Part shown: piece by piece, positions 27,901 through 35,851 of the stretch
How the letters are laid out: every line of letters starts with the position of its first letter
Numbering within the stretch: the stretch's first letter is position 1
Source: CAIWHR01 sp963724975
Lineage (GTDB): Bacteria > Pseudomonadota > Gammaproteobacteria > Burkholderiales > Casimicrobiaceae
Assembly (NCBI GenBank): GCA_963724975.1
Contig: CAVRXB010000005.1
Span: 310,001-374,000, forward strand
Reading direction: 5' to 3'
DNA: 64,000 nt
Made by a program: the position numbers and the translations under genes
The notes under the pieces: generated by a model
The model's input: only the letters and a program-made list of their open reading frames with translations
Told to the model about the DNA's origin: nothing
Database searches by the model: none

Positions 27901-29763
27901 GTCGGCGACGCTGGACAACATGCCGAAGTCATGCATCCATATGGGCGGCGAGTCGACTAGCGTGATACGGTGAGGGCGCTCGTCGATCACTTTGAGGCCC
28001 ATTCGTTCTAGCATCGGGAGGCCGTCGGAGAGCGGCACCGGTGCGCCACGATGGAATAGTTTGAAACGGAGCACGCCGGGCGGCGCCTCCAGCGGCCGGT
28101 ACAGCGACAGCGCAAGCGGCGAGTCCGCCGTCAGCGGCGCCATCAGCGCGATGTCCGGCACCGCGGAACGCGCGGGAAAGTCTTCGCGATAGCCGGCCGG
28201 AAAGGCGCTGCCGAATTGCCGGAACAGTTCGCTGCCGCGCGCTTCACCCTGCGCGTCGATCAATGCCTCGCGCAAATCGTCCTCCCACCTGCGAGCAGCG
28301 GAGGCGAGGCGGTGCTCGAGTTCGCGCACATCGAACGGCGGGATCTTTCCCGGCGTAGTACGTACTGTGATCAGGATGCGCGCCAGTATCGACTCCGACA
28401 GGTGCGCGTTGAATTCGGCGCCAGTGCCGTTGAACGCCTGCATGAGAATCGATTGCCACTTCTGCCGCAGCTCGGTCGTGTAGTTTTCGCGCGGCGCGAA
28501 AATGAGGCACGACACGAAGCGCCCGAACGGATCGCGGCGCACGAAGAGCCGGAAGCGCTGCCGTTCGCCCAAGTGGAGGATGCCCATCGCGATCGCGTAC
28601 AGATCGTCGTAGCTCGTCTGCAGCAGCTCGTCGCGCGGATAGGTGTCGATAATGTTGTTGAGCGACTTGCCGGCATGGCTCCCGGGGGCAAGACCCGCCC
28701 GCTCAATCACTTTGGCCGCCTTGCGCCGGAGCAGCGGGATATCGGACGGCTTCGCGCTGTACGCAGTCGACGTGTAGAGGCCGAGGAAGCGATGCTCGCC
28801 GCTCACTTGTCCTTTTGCATCGAAGCGTTTGATGCCGACGTAGTCGAGATAGCCCGGACGATGAACCGTCGAACGCGAGTTCGACTTGGTGATGATGAGA
28901 AGCTCCGGAAGCCGCGCGAACACGCGCTGTTCCGGCGGCAGAACGGTGAGGCTCGCCGCGGCATCGCGGGTGCCGGACTCGCGCAGGATCCCGAGACTCG
29001 AGCCGGGGACGACGCGCAGCGCCTCCGCGCCGTCGACGGTGACGAGATCGTGGCAGCGGTAGCCCAGCAGTGTGAAGTGATTGGTCGCGAGCCACGAGAG
29101 AAATGCCTTGCCTTCGGCCAGCTCGTCCGCAGGCAATGGCGGCGGATGGGCGTCGAGCTCAGCAACGACGGCAAGCATCTTTTCCTGCATCTTCTTCCAA
29201 TCATCGACCGCCATCCGGACATCGCCCAGCACACGCGCAATGTCGGTGGCGAGTGCTTCGAGTTGCGCCGGATCGGTGGTCCGGTCGACTTCGACATGGA
29301 TGAACGATTCCCGCGCCACGTCTTTCCCATCGGGAGCGAAGCCGGTCAGCGCTCCCTTGGCATCGCGAACGATGGGCAGCAGCGGATGCGTGATCAGGTG
29401 AAGCGTCAGGCCGTGGCGATTCACTTCCATCGTCACCGAATCGACAAGGAAGGGCATGTCATCGTTGACGATCTCGACGATCGTATGGGTCGACTGCCAG
29501 CCATGCTCCTCGATCGACGGATTGAATACGCGGACCTTGGCGCGGCCGGGTTCGCGCCTTCTCGCGAAGCTCCAGTGCGACAGCGCGGCGCCGTACAGGT
29601 CCGCGGGCTGGCGGAGCGCGAGGTCCTCGGGATCGACCTGGCCGTAATAGCGGCGAACGAGTTGGTCGATGGTCGCGCGATCCTCAGCCGCGACCTTTGC
29701 CTCGACGAGCGCCAGAACCTGCTGCAGTCGCTCGTTTTCGTCCGTTGACGTCGCTGCCACCAT
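24943..29763 (-). CDS. gdhB: NAD-specific glutamate dehydrogenase, 180-kDa type
   Basis: This giant enzyme oxidatively deaminates glutamate to 2-oxoglutarate with NAD, mainly in catabolism. The ATG at 29763 (MVAATSTDENERLQQVL) gives 1606 residues, the usual size. N-terminal regulatory regions (ACT-like, TITKSNSR and NNIIDTYPRDELLQ segments) precede the catalytic core. The core shows PVGSKGGFVLKK (substrate Lys), DKGTATFSDYAN, GGSVGYDHKAMGITARGAW, GIGDMSGDVFGNGMLLS, and a Rossmann region (FVEGGNLGCTQLGRIEFA). The long C-terminal helical part is intact. It converges with the sugar dehydrogenase, only 13 bases away. Co-transcription with the upstream sulfatase gene (gap 139 bases) is possible. 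Confidence 0.95.
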   Translation of the reverse strand: MVAATSTDENERLQQVLALVEAKVAAEDRATIDQLVRRYYGQVDPEDLALRQPADLYGAALSHWSFARRREPGRAKVRVFNPSIEEHGWQSTHTIVEIVNDDMPFLVDSVTMEVNRHGLTLHLITHPLLPIVRDAKGALTGFAPDGKDVARESFIHVEVDRTTDPAQLEALATDIARVLGDVRMAVDDWKKMQEKMLAVVAELDAHPPPLPADELAEGKAFLSWLATNHFTLLGYRCHDLVTVDGAEALRVVPGSSLGILRESGTRDAAASLTVLPPEQRVFARLPELLIITKSNSRSTVHRPGYLDYVGIKRFDAKGQVSGEHRFLGLYTSTAYSAKPSDIPLLRRKAAKVIERAGLAPGSHAGKSLNNIIDTYPRDELLQTSYDDLYAIAMGILHLGERQRFRLFVRRDPFGRFVSCLIFAPRENYTTELRQKWQSILMQAFNGTGAEFNAHLSESILARILITVRTTPGKIPPFDVRELEHRLASAARRWEDDLREALIDAQGEARGSELFRQFGSAFPAGYREDFPARSAVPDIALMAPLTADSPLALSLYRPLEAPPGVLRFKLFHRGAPVPLSDGLPMLERMGLKVIDERPHRITLVDSPPIWMHDFGMLSSVADAEVEIDALQVVFEDAFARIFRGEVENDDFNRLVVAARLPAEEIVVLRAYAKYMRQIGFPLSQAFIEATLAAHADIARMLIELFKLRFDPALPEGAQSKTIAKIQQIDDAFDRVENLSEDRVLRQYLMLILAATRTNFWRRNDAGKPRSYLSFKFDPAKVPGLPEPKPMFEIFVYSTRFEGVHMRFGKVARGGLRWSDRPEDFRTEVLGLVKAQQVKNVVIVPVGSKGGFVLKKAPPSSDREAFMKEGIACYQDYLRGLLDLTDNRVGESIVPPPQVKRHDPDDPYLVVAADKGTATFSDYANAISKEYGFWLGDAFASGGSVGYDHKAMGITARGAWESTKRHFREMGVNTQTTDFTVAGIGDMSGDVFGNGMLLSRHICLVAAFDHRHIFLDPHPNPEQSFAERERLFRLPRSSWADYDTKLISHGGGIHPRSAKSISLTLEVKEALAVAADTLTPTELVNAILKAPIDLIYNGGIGTYVKATAESHAQVGDRANDALRVNGSELRAKVFVEGGNLGCTQLGRIEFAQAGGRIYTDAIDNSAGVDTSDHEVNIKILLGMAIADGELTEKQRNVQLAEMTDEVAALVLRDNYFQTQVLSVTGRIASLLLDAQGRFMQYLEKAGQLNRAIEFLPDDEAIAARRAHGQGLTNPEHAVLLAYCKMWLYDELLASTLPDDPWVETALTRYFPQALGKRFAAYMPRHALKREIIATHVTNSMINRVGSTYVHRLTETTGTRPHEVVRAYLLSREIFGFVPLWQAIEALDNIVDDAIQSTMLIDTSRQLERGTTWFLRSRRLAEDMAATIAHFTPRVEALSVRLPQLLDAADRERVAAAVAAYTAQGVPEHLAQRVVTLDTLYSTLDIVEVAGTTKRPVELVAEIYFDLSARLGLPWLRERIAALPADAHWQMLARGAMHDDLSGLQRTITASVLASGGDIGDATELITAWRERNARAIDRAQQLLAELHATASADAAMLSVALRELRNLV

Positions 29764-29902
29764 CAAAATGTCCTCACTTCCGGGTCGACTTTCCGTCCGT
29801 CCAGCACTCGAGCTGGATGCCGTCGCCGCGGCGAGACAGGATACCCGATGCCGTGTGTCGTGCCCATGAAAGCGATCCTGCCGGATGCTGCTCGGCGCTG
29901 CC

Positions 29903-31468
29903 TCACCAGATGCCGATATGGATGCCGTGCGCTCGATGGGCGTCGGTGCGCGCCTCGACCAGCGCGTCGTCGACAGTCGTCCGCCGCTTGCTTGACGCGA
30001 GCCAATCGAAAAGTCGCTCGCGCATTCGCGATCGAATGGCATCGAACCTGGAATCCGCGCCGAGATCGTTCTGCTCGAGCGGATCCCGCACGAGATCGAA
30101 AAGCTGCGCGCGAAATCCTTCCCAGTGCACGTATTTCCATTCGCCGGTGCGCACCATGAACGCGCGGCAATCGCGAACGCCGCGGCCAAGCACGCGGCGC
30201 GCACGACGGAAGCCGTAATCGAGCTCCGAGAATACGGCCTCGCGCCACGCGGGATTCGCCTCGCCGCGCAGCAGCGGCAACAGCGATCGGCCCTCGACGC
30301 GGTGCGGTGAACTCGCTATGCCGAGCGCGTCGACAATTGTCGGCAATACGTCGATGCCTTCGACGAAGTGCGTGTCGGCGCTGCCCCGCGTCGTGTCGGC
30401 TCGCGAATCGGGATCCATGACGATCAGCGGCACGCGGACGATCTCGTCGTAGAGGAGCTCCTTCTCACCCAGACCGCGGTCGCCGGCGAATTCGCCGTGA
30501 TCGGAGGTGAAGACTATTAGCGTGTCGCGCATCCGCCCCATGGACTCCAGAGCATCGAGAACGCGTCCGAGGTGATAGTCCACCTGCGCAATCAGGCCCA
30601 TGTAAGCGGGCCGCACATGGCGCACAACTTCCTCCCGTGCAAAGCTTTTGCACTCGTCGTGTTCGCGATATGCCCGCACCACCGGGTGTTCGTCGGCGGT
30701 GCCGTCCTGCGGCCCGTGCCGAATCGGCCCCACGCTCTTCTTGCGATACAGCTTGTGAAAGGGCGCCGGCGCGACATACGGCCAGTGCGGCTTCACATAG
30801 GAGAGGTGCAGCACCCACGGCTTCGATGCCTGCGCGCGGATCCAGTCAAGAGCCAGATCCGTCATGTAGGCAGTCTCGGAGTGGCGCTCTTCGACACGCG
30901 ATGGCAGATGAGCGTTTCGCAGCTGCCAGCCCGACACGACGTGGCCGCCATCGGCCGCGCTGACGACGAAATCGGTCCACGGATCGTCACTCTCGTAGCC
31001 ACGCGCACGCAGCCATTCCGCGTAGCCTGACTCCATGCCCGGCGGAGTGTGACCGTCGTAACGGTCGACGACGATAAACCCGCCTTCCCGCAGCAGCGCC
31101 CCGCGCTCCGATTCGATCTCGATGCCGAATCGTCTTAGCGCCTCGGTATCGGGAAGCACGTGCGTCTTGCCCGCAAGCGCCGCCGTGCGTCCCGCCGCGC
31201 GCAGATAGTCGCCGAGTGTCAACTCCGCCGCGGACAACGGGACGCGATTCCACGTCGCGCCATGGGAATTCACGTAACGCCCGGTGTAGAACGACATGCG
31301 CGCGGGGCCGCAGACACCCGCCTGCACGAACGCGTTGTCGAAACGCAACGCTCGGGCGGCGAGCCGGTCGATGTTCGGCGTCTCGACCGGGGAATCGCCG
31401 TAGCAGGAAACGAAGTCGCGGCGCAGCTGGTCGCACATCACGAACAGCACGTTGCGGACGGCGGTCAT
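29903..31468 (-). CDS. Formylglycine-type sulfatase / phosphonate monoester hydrolase-like protein
   Basis: This 521-residue alkaline-phosphatase-superfamily hydrolase begins MTAVRNVLFVMCDQLRRDF, with the metal-binding Asp and no signal peptide. The sequence VCGPARMSFYTGRY contains the C-x-P-x-R sulfatase signature, whose Cys is converted to formylglycine. The second metal site is VFTSDHGEFAGDRG. Cytoplasmic location and the VCGPAR variant resemble phosphonate/phosphodiester monoester hydrolases more than exported polysaccharide sulfatases. Substrate (sulfate ester, phosphonate or phosphodiester) cannot be told from sequence. No formylglycine-generating enzyme is in the window. Confidence 0.85.
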   Translation of the reverse strand: MTAVRNVLFVMCDQLRRDFVSCYGDSPVETPNIDRLAARALRFDNAFVQAGVCGPARMSFYTGRYVNSHGATWNRVPLSAAELTLGDYLRAAGRTAALAGKTHVLPDTEALRRFGIEIESERGALLREGGFIVVDRYDGHTPPGMESGYAEWLRARGYESDDPWTDFVVSAADGGHVVSGWQLRNAHLPSRVEERHSETAYMTDLALDWIRAQASKPWVLHLSYVKPHWPYVAPAPFHKLYRKKSVGPIRHGPQDGTADEHPVVRAYREHDECKSFAREEVVRHVRPAYMGLIAQVDYHLGRVLDALESMGRMRDTLIVFTSDHGEFAGDRGLGEKELLYDEIVRVPLIVMDPDSRADTTRGSADTHFVEGIDVLPTIVDALGIASSPHRVEGRSLLPLLRGEANPAWREAVFSELDYGFRRARRVLGRGVRDCRAFMVRTGEWKYVHWEGFRAQLFDLVRDPLEQNDLGADSRFDAIRSRMRERLFDWLASSKRRTTVDDALVEARTDAHRAHGIHIGIW

Positions 31469-31488
31469 CGGCTCGGTATCGCGGGGGA

Positions 31489-31517
31489 TGAAAATCGGGG
31501 ACAGACCCCGATTTTCA
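31489..31517. repeat. Perfect 12-base inverted repeat, REP-like
   Basis: TGAAAATCGGGG (31489-31500) and its exact complement CCCCGATTTTCA (31506-31517) flank a five-base loop ACAGA. It lies between the sulfatase start (minus strand) and tRNA-Leu (plus strand). From memory, similar GGGG-ACAGA-CCCC palindromes recur in intergenic regions of betaproteobacterial genomes, so this may be one copy of a dispersed element. It could also act as a hairpin in the leader of the sulfatase transcript. Confidence 0.6.
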
Positions 31518-31570
31518 CGCGATAATGCCGACTTTGCCGGCGCGCGGCAACGCGGCCGCGACGGTGGCGC

Positions 31571-31657
31571 GCCCAGGTGGCGGAACTGGTATACGCAGCA
31601 GACTCAAAATCTGCCGGTCGCAAGGCCATGAGGGTTCGATTCCCTCCCTGGGCACCA
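31571..31657 (+). tRNA. tRNA-Leu (anticodon CAA)
   Basis: An 87-base class II tRNA. Acceptor arms GCCCAGG / CCTGGGC pair perfectly. The anticodon stem is GCAGA / TCTGC with loop CTCAAAA, giving anticodon CAA (reads UUG). A long variable arm follows, and the T arm reads GAGGGTTCGATTCCCTC. The CCA end is encoded. No integrase or duplicated 3' end is nearby, so it does not seem to be in use as an attachment site. Confidence 0.97.
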
Positions 31658-31881
31658 AACCCGCCTCAAGAGCTGCTGCGCGCCACGATTGCTTTGTCGT
31701 GTCCTCGCTCGCCCCTCGCTGTACCTCCATGTACTATCTCGGGACTCGCTGCGGGCCTTCGCGCACTCGGGGCTGCTCGCGACGCCCTTAAGACGGGTTC
31801 TCCGTACCGCCTCCAACGCTGCAATACTGACAAGCTCACGCAGGGCCATCATCAAATACAAAATCGAGGTTGGGGAGAAAG

Positions 31882-33402
31882 ATGATGTTCAAGCTCGGTC
31901 CAAGACGACCGCGTGCTCCGATGTCCGCGCTGATCGCGGCGTCAATTGTTGCGTGGGCATCGCCGACGGTGGCGGTACAGGTCGGGCAGCACGGTCTCGG
32001 GCAAGTATTGCTGTACCCGTATTACACCGCGCGCACGATCCCCAAAGGCGGCGCCTACAACACGATGATCATCGTCACGAATACGGCGGCAGACACCAAG
32101 GTCGTGCGCATCCGCTTTCGCGAGAGCAAGAACGGGCGGCCGGTGGCAAGCATGAACGTCTATCTCGTACCGAACGACTCGTGGGCGGGGGGCGTCGTTC
32201 CAACCGCGGATCTGGCCGGGGCCGAATTGCATTGGATCGATCAATCGTGCACCGATCCGGCGCTCGGCGGGCCTGACTATGTTCTCCCTTTCAGCAATAT
32301 TGCGTATTCGGGCGCGAACAGCGATTTCGAGGACCCATCCCTCGCGCGGACCACCGAGGGCTATATCGAAGCATTCGAGCTAGGGGTCGTCAAAGACCCG
32401 GCCGTGCTCGCGGCGCTCAAACTCGAGCGGACCGATTGGGGCGTCACGCCTGATTGCTCGGCTGCGCTGGCGGTCGCACTCGACACCCCCGCAAAAATCG
32501 CCACGCCGACCGGCGGGCTCATGGGCAGCGCGTTCCTCATCAATGTCCTCGCGGGCACCCTCTATTCCTACGACGCGAAGGCGCTCGATGACTTCACCCG
32601 GGTCGCGCTGTGGTCTCGACCGACGACGTCGTCTCCGACGTTGGAAGATGTTAATCCGAAGCTGAGTCGCATCCTCGACGGCGCGGTGCTTCGCGAGAAT
32701 TCATGGGAGATCGCCAAGGGCGCACGCCCGGCGGATCCCGTCAGCGCCATCCTGATGCAGGACCAGTTACTGAACGATTTCGTCCTCGACCCGGGGACCG
32801 CGTCAGCCACCGACTGGATCGTCACGATGCCCACGAAGCCGCACTACGTGAGCGTGGCCGGGATCTTCGCGCCGCCGCTGGCGCCGTTTGCATCGACCTT
32901 CAACAAGGGAGGCGCATCGGACTCGTTCGAATTCGATTATCTGGGCTGCGCCTATGGATCACCGGTCGGGAACACGGTCGCCTTTGATCGTGAAGGTTAT
33001 CACCCGCAGCCGCCCGTCAGTTGCCCAGGAATTCCGCCGCCGCATAGTCCTTTCGCACTTGCCTGGACAGCCAATGTCGTCACCTTCGACAATTACTTCA
33101 GCAGCACGTCGGCCGGCGTCTTCTCTTCGAATTTGAACGTCATCTTCAATATGTTCGACACTCGAGTGTCGAGGCAGAACGGTTGGGCGCGACTGGCCCC
33201 GTTTCCCAACGCCGTTGCTTCACCAGACCACAAGCTGGTCTCTACTGATTCCCCACCCGTGACGTTCTACGGCCTGCCGATGATCGGATTCATGGCGAAC
33301 AGTTACTACAACGGGGCCGTTCCGGATCCCGCCGGCCATGGTCTGCTCTTCTCGGCGTACGGGGCAACCTCGCCTCATAAGGGCAAGCTGAGAATCCAGT
33401 AA
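31882..33402 (+). CDS. Secreted protein of unknown function
   Basis: The ATG at 31882 follows GGGGAG at good spacing and gives 506 residues. A signal peptide is clear (MSALIAASIVAWASPTVA). The mature N terminus reads VQVGQHGLGQVLLYPYYTAR, then YNTMIIVTNTAADTKVVRIRF, a beta-sandwich-like opening. Five or so cysteines are spread along the chain (SCTDPALGG, DCSAAL, GCAYGS, SCPGIP). No catalytic motif is seen. I have a sense of similar proteins in environmental betaproteobacteria but know no named family. It probably acts extracellularly or on the cell surface. Confidence 0.75.
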   Translation: MMFKLGPRRPRAPMSALIAASIVAWASPTVAVQVGQHGLGQVLLYPYYTARTIPKGGAYNTMIIVTNTAADTKVVRIRFRESKNGRPVASMNVYLVPNDSWAGGVVPTADLAGAELHWIDQSCTDPALGGPDYVLPFSNIAYSGANSDFEDPSLARTTEGYIEAFELGVVKDPAVLAALKLERTDWGVTPDCSAALAVALDTPAKIATPTGGLMGSAFLINVLAGTLYSYDAKALDDFTRVALWSRPTTSSPTLEDVNPKLSRILDGAVLRENSWEIAKGARPADPVSAILMQDQLLNDFVLDPGTASATDWIVTMPTKPHYVSVAGIFAPPLAPFASTFNKGGASDSFEFDYLGCAYGSPVGNTVAFDREGYHPQPPVSCPGIPPPHSPFALAWTANVVTFDNYFSSTSAGVFSSNLNVIFNMFDTRVSRQNGWARLAPFPNAVASPDHKLVSTDSPPVTFYGLPMIGFMANSYYNGAVPDPAGHGLLFSAYGATSPHKGKLRIQ

Positions 33403-33528
33403 GCTGGCCGCACGCAAGGGGGAGGCTAGTGGACAAAGAGTGACGGTGCGCCGCGCCGGGGTACGGCGGGTGTTACGGCGGTAAGCAAGTTCTGTTTTTA
33501 CTAGGCAAATTGCGCGAGTGATTCCTCT

Positions 33529-34641
33529 CTACTGAGTCGGATTCGAAGTGATCGTCCCCTGAGTGTCCCCGGCGCCACGCCCCGTGAGCGTATTGTTGAC
33601 CGAAGATCGGAAGACGCCGCCGGTATTGGAAAAATCGGGGCCGACATTGCGGGCGACCGTCGAGCGCGTTACCAGCACGGTCGTCGTAGCGCCGTTCGCG
33701 TTTACGCCTGCGCCACCGTTTTCGGTGACCATGGAATCCGACACCGCGAGCGAAATCGCCATCACGGCAGAGGGTCCATCCGCGATGAGTCCATCGACAA
33801 CGTTCCTTGCCACGGTGGACCGCACCAGCGTCAAACTCGCTGTGCCGCCATCCGCAAGCGGAGACGCGACTAGGACGCCCGCGCTATTTCCTGCAATCGT
33901 TGAATCGGAAATTGTCGCGACCACGGTGAGACCTACGTCTGGTGCTGCGGAAATCCCGAATTGAGCATTCGAAACGACGACGATTCGCTGAGCATTCAGG
34001 GTGCCGCCATTGATGTTGATCCCAGGTTTCGGTCCCCCGAAGGTTGGCGTATAGCCATTGAGCGCAAATTCGGAGTCGACGACGAGCACAGTGGCCATGC
34101 CCGCTGCCATCCAGAGGCCAATCTCTCCACTGTTTCGAACAAAGGTATTCCGTATTTGAATGCTGGGACTCCCGACCGTCGGGTTAATGAAAATGCCAGT
34201 ACCCGTCATGTTGGATACGACACAGTTTTCTATCGACACCTCGGCGGCCGAGCCCACGACAATGCCGTACATTCCACCCTGGCCGGTTATCGACAGCCCG
34301 CGGAGCACCACTTTGTCGCTCGCTCCAGCGTTGACGACGACCCCCGAATCAGGCGCGAAAACGCTTATCCCGGCATAGACACCGAGTGGAGCGATAAGCG
34401 AAACGGACTGCGTGATGATCACCGATCCGTAGCCGGCAGAATCGAGCACGACGACTTCGCCGCCGAGAGCGGTCTGCGCTATCGCGGTCGCGAACGTGCG
34501 ACACGGCTCCGTGACCTTGCATATATTGGCGTCGGCGCCCGTGCTTGAAACGAAGGTGCGCTGCGCCAACGCTTCGGCATCGATCGGGATTGTGGCCGCG
34601 CAGAGCAGAATGGAAGCAACGAGAACGCGTTTATCCAACAT
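33529..34641 (-). CDS. Secreted right-handed beta-helix protein (copy 1)
   Basis: The ATG at 34641 is preceded by GGGAGG and gives 370 residues with a signal peptide (VASILLCAATIPIDAEALA). The mature chain begins QRTFVSSTGADANICKVTEPCRTFATAI. It then forms about ten beta-helix rungs, with repeating patterns such as VSIENCVVSNMTGTGIFI and TISDSTIAGNSAGVLV. Two cysteines near the N terminus probably form a cap disulfide. The fold is shared by pectate lyases and adhesins but no lyase catalytic residues are evident. A paralogue lies at 57505-58590. It diverges from queA. Confidence 0.82.
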   Translation of the reverse strand: MLDKRVLVASILLCAATIPIDAEALAQRTFVSSTGADANICKVTEPCRTFATAIAQTALGGEVVVLDSAGYGSVIITQSVSLIAPLGVYAGISVFAPDSGVVVNAGASDKVVLRGLSITGQGGMYGIVVGSAAEVSIENCVVSNMTGTGIFINPTVGSPSIQIRNTFVRNSGEIGLWMAAGMATVLVVDSEFALNGYTPTFGGPKPGININGGTLNAQRIVVVSNAQFGISAAPDVGLTVVATISDSTIAGNSAGVLVASPLADGGTASLTLVRSTVARNVVDGLIADGPSAVMAISLAVSDSMVTENGGAGVNANGATTTVLVTRSTVARNVGPDFSNTGGVFRSSVNNTLTGRGAGDTQGTITSNPTQ

Positions 34642-34781
34642 GGCGGAGCCTCCCTCGATTCTTTTTCGTGGCGCACACGCTGCGAGCGCTGTGGAGTATG
34701 GCACCCTCGCTGCTAGAATTCGAGTCGCCCGCACATCGCGTCGGAAAGGTCACGGTACACGCCGCCCCGCCGCGCGACACA

Positions 34782-35825
34782 ATGTCCGCTCCAAGGCTCT
34801 CCGATTTCGATTACGACCTCCCGCGCGAATTGATCGCGCAGGTGCCTGCGGACCAACGTACCGGAAGCCGTCTGCTCCATGTCGATGGCGCGGTGCTTGT
34901 GGATCTGGAATTCCCTGATCTGCAACGGCTGATCGCGCCGGGCGATCTACTTGTTTTAAACGACACGCGCGTGATCAAGTCGCGCCTGGCGGCAAGCAAG
35001 CCTACCGGCGGCAAGGTCGAACTGCTGCTCGAGCGATTGCTGGGACGCGATCGCGCGCTCTTTCAGCTTCGCGCAAGCCACGCACCGAAAATCGACAGCA
35101 AGCTCTCGCTACCCGCCGGCGCGCGCGCTACCGTCATCGATCGCCACGACCGCTTTTTCGAGCTCCGTCTCGATGGCGACCTCCCGTTACTCGAGTATCT
35201 CGACCGGCATGGCGCAGTCCCCCTGCCACCTTATATCGAGCGTGATGCCGCGTCAGAAGACGAATCACGCTACCAAACCGTGTATGCGCGACAGCCGGGT
35301 GCAGTCGCTGCGCCGACCGCCGGGCTCCACTTCGACGCGTCGTTGCTGACAGCGCTGGAAAATGCCGGTGTCGCATTCGCCTGGGTCACGCTTCATGTCG
35401 GCGCTGGAACGTTCGCGCCCGTGACGACGGAGGATCTCTCCGCGCACACGATGCATCCGGAGTGGTATCGGATTCCCGCGGCCACCGCGGCAGCGATCGA
35501 TGCGGCACGGGCGCGCGGTGGCCGCGTGCTCGCCGTGGGTACGACCACCGTTCGAGCGCTCGAGTCCGCCGCATCGGCCGACGGACGTGTGCAGGCAGGT
35601 GAACGCGAAACGGGAATCTTCATCACGCCCGGCTACGCCTTTCGTGTCGTCGACCGCCTGCTCACGAACTTCCACCTTCCGAAGTCGACGCTGCTGATGC
35701 TGGTGTCGGCCTTCGCGGGCATGCATACAATCCGCGCCGCGTACGCGCACGCCATCGCCCGCCGCTACCGGTTTTTCAGCTACGGCGATGCGATGCTGCT
35801 GGAGCGCGCACCACCCGAAGTCTAG
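34782..35825 (+). CDS. queA: S-adenosylmethionine:tRNA ribosyltransferase-isomerase
   Basis: QueA transfers the ribosyl part of SAM to preQ1 in tRNA, making epoxyqueuosine at the wobble base. The ATG at 34782 gives 347 residues (MSAPRLSDFDYDLPRELIAQ). Family blocks are LLVLNDTRVIKSRL, PTAGLHFDASLL, TLHVGAGTFAPV, HPEWYRIP, GTTTVRALESA, and TNFHLPKSTLLMLVSAFAG. A longer in-frame extension is not needed. tgt follows after 26 bases, so the two successive queuosine steps are encoded together. Confidence 0.96.
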   Translation: MSAPRLSDFDYDLPRELIAQVPADQRTGSRLLHVDGAVLVDLEFPDLQRLIAPGDLLVLNDTRVIKSRLAASKPTGGKVELLLERLLGRDRALFQLRASHAPKIDSKLSLPAGARATVIDRHDRFFELRLDGDLPLLEYLDRHGAVPLPPYIERDAASEDESRYQTVYARQPGAVAAPTAGLHFDASLLTALENAGVAFAWVTLHVGAGTFAPVTTEDLSAHTMHPEWYRIPAATAAAIDAARARGGRVLAVGTTTVRALESAASADGRVQAGERETGIFITPGYAFRVVDRLLTNFHLPKSTLLMLVSAFAGMHTIRAAYAHAIARRYRFFSYGDAMLLERAPPEV

Positions 35826-35851
35826 TCGCCCGCGCTGCTACAATTCGCGCG

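Noticed and set aside
28216..29748. 510-codon plus-strand frame inside the glutamate dehydrogenase gene
   Set aside because: Antisense shadow; the minus-strand enzyme is complete and strongly conserved.
31604..31861. Minus-strand small frame reading CPGRESNPHGLATGRF across the tRNA
   Set aside because: This is the familiar spurious peptide produced by reading tRNA-Leu antisense; it is not a gene.
31658..31881. Sequence after tRNA-Leu as a possible attachment site or island edge
   Set aside because: No duplicated tRNA 3' end and no integrase; the following gene has normal composition.
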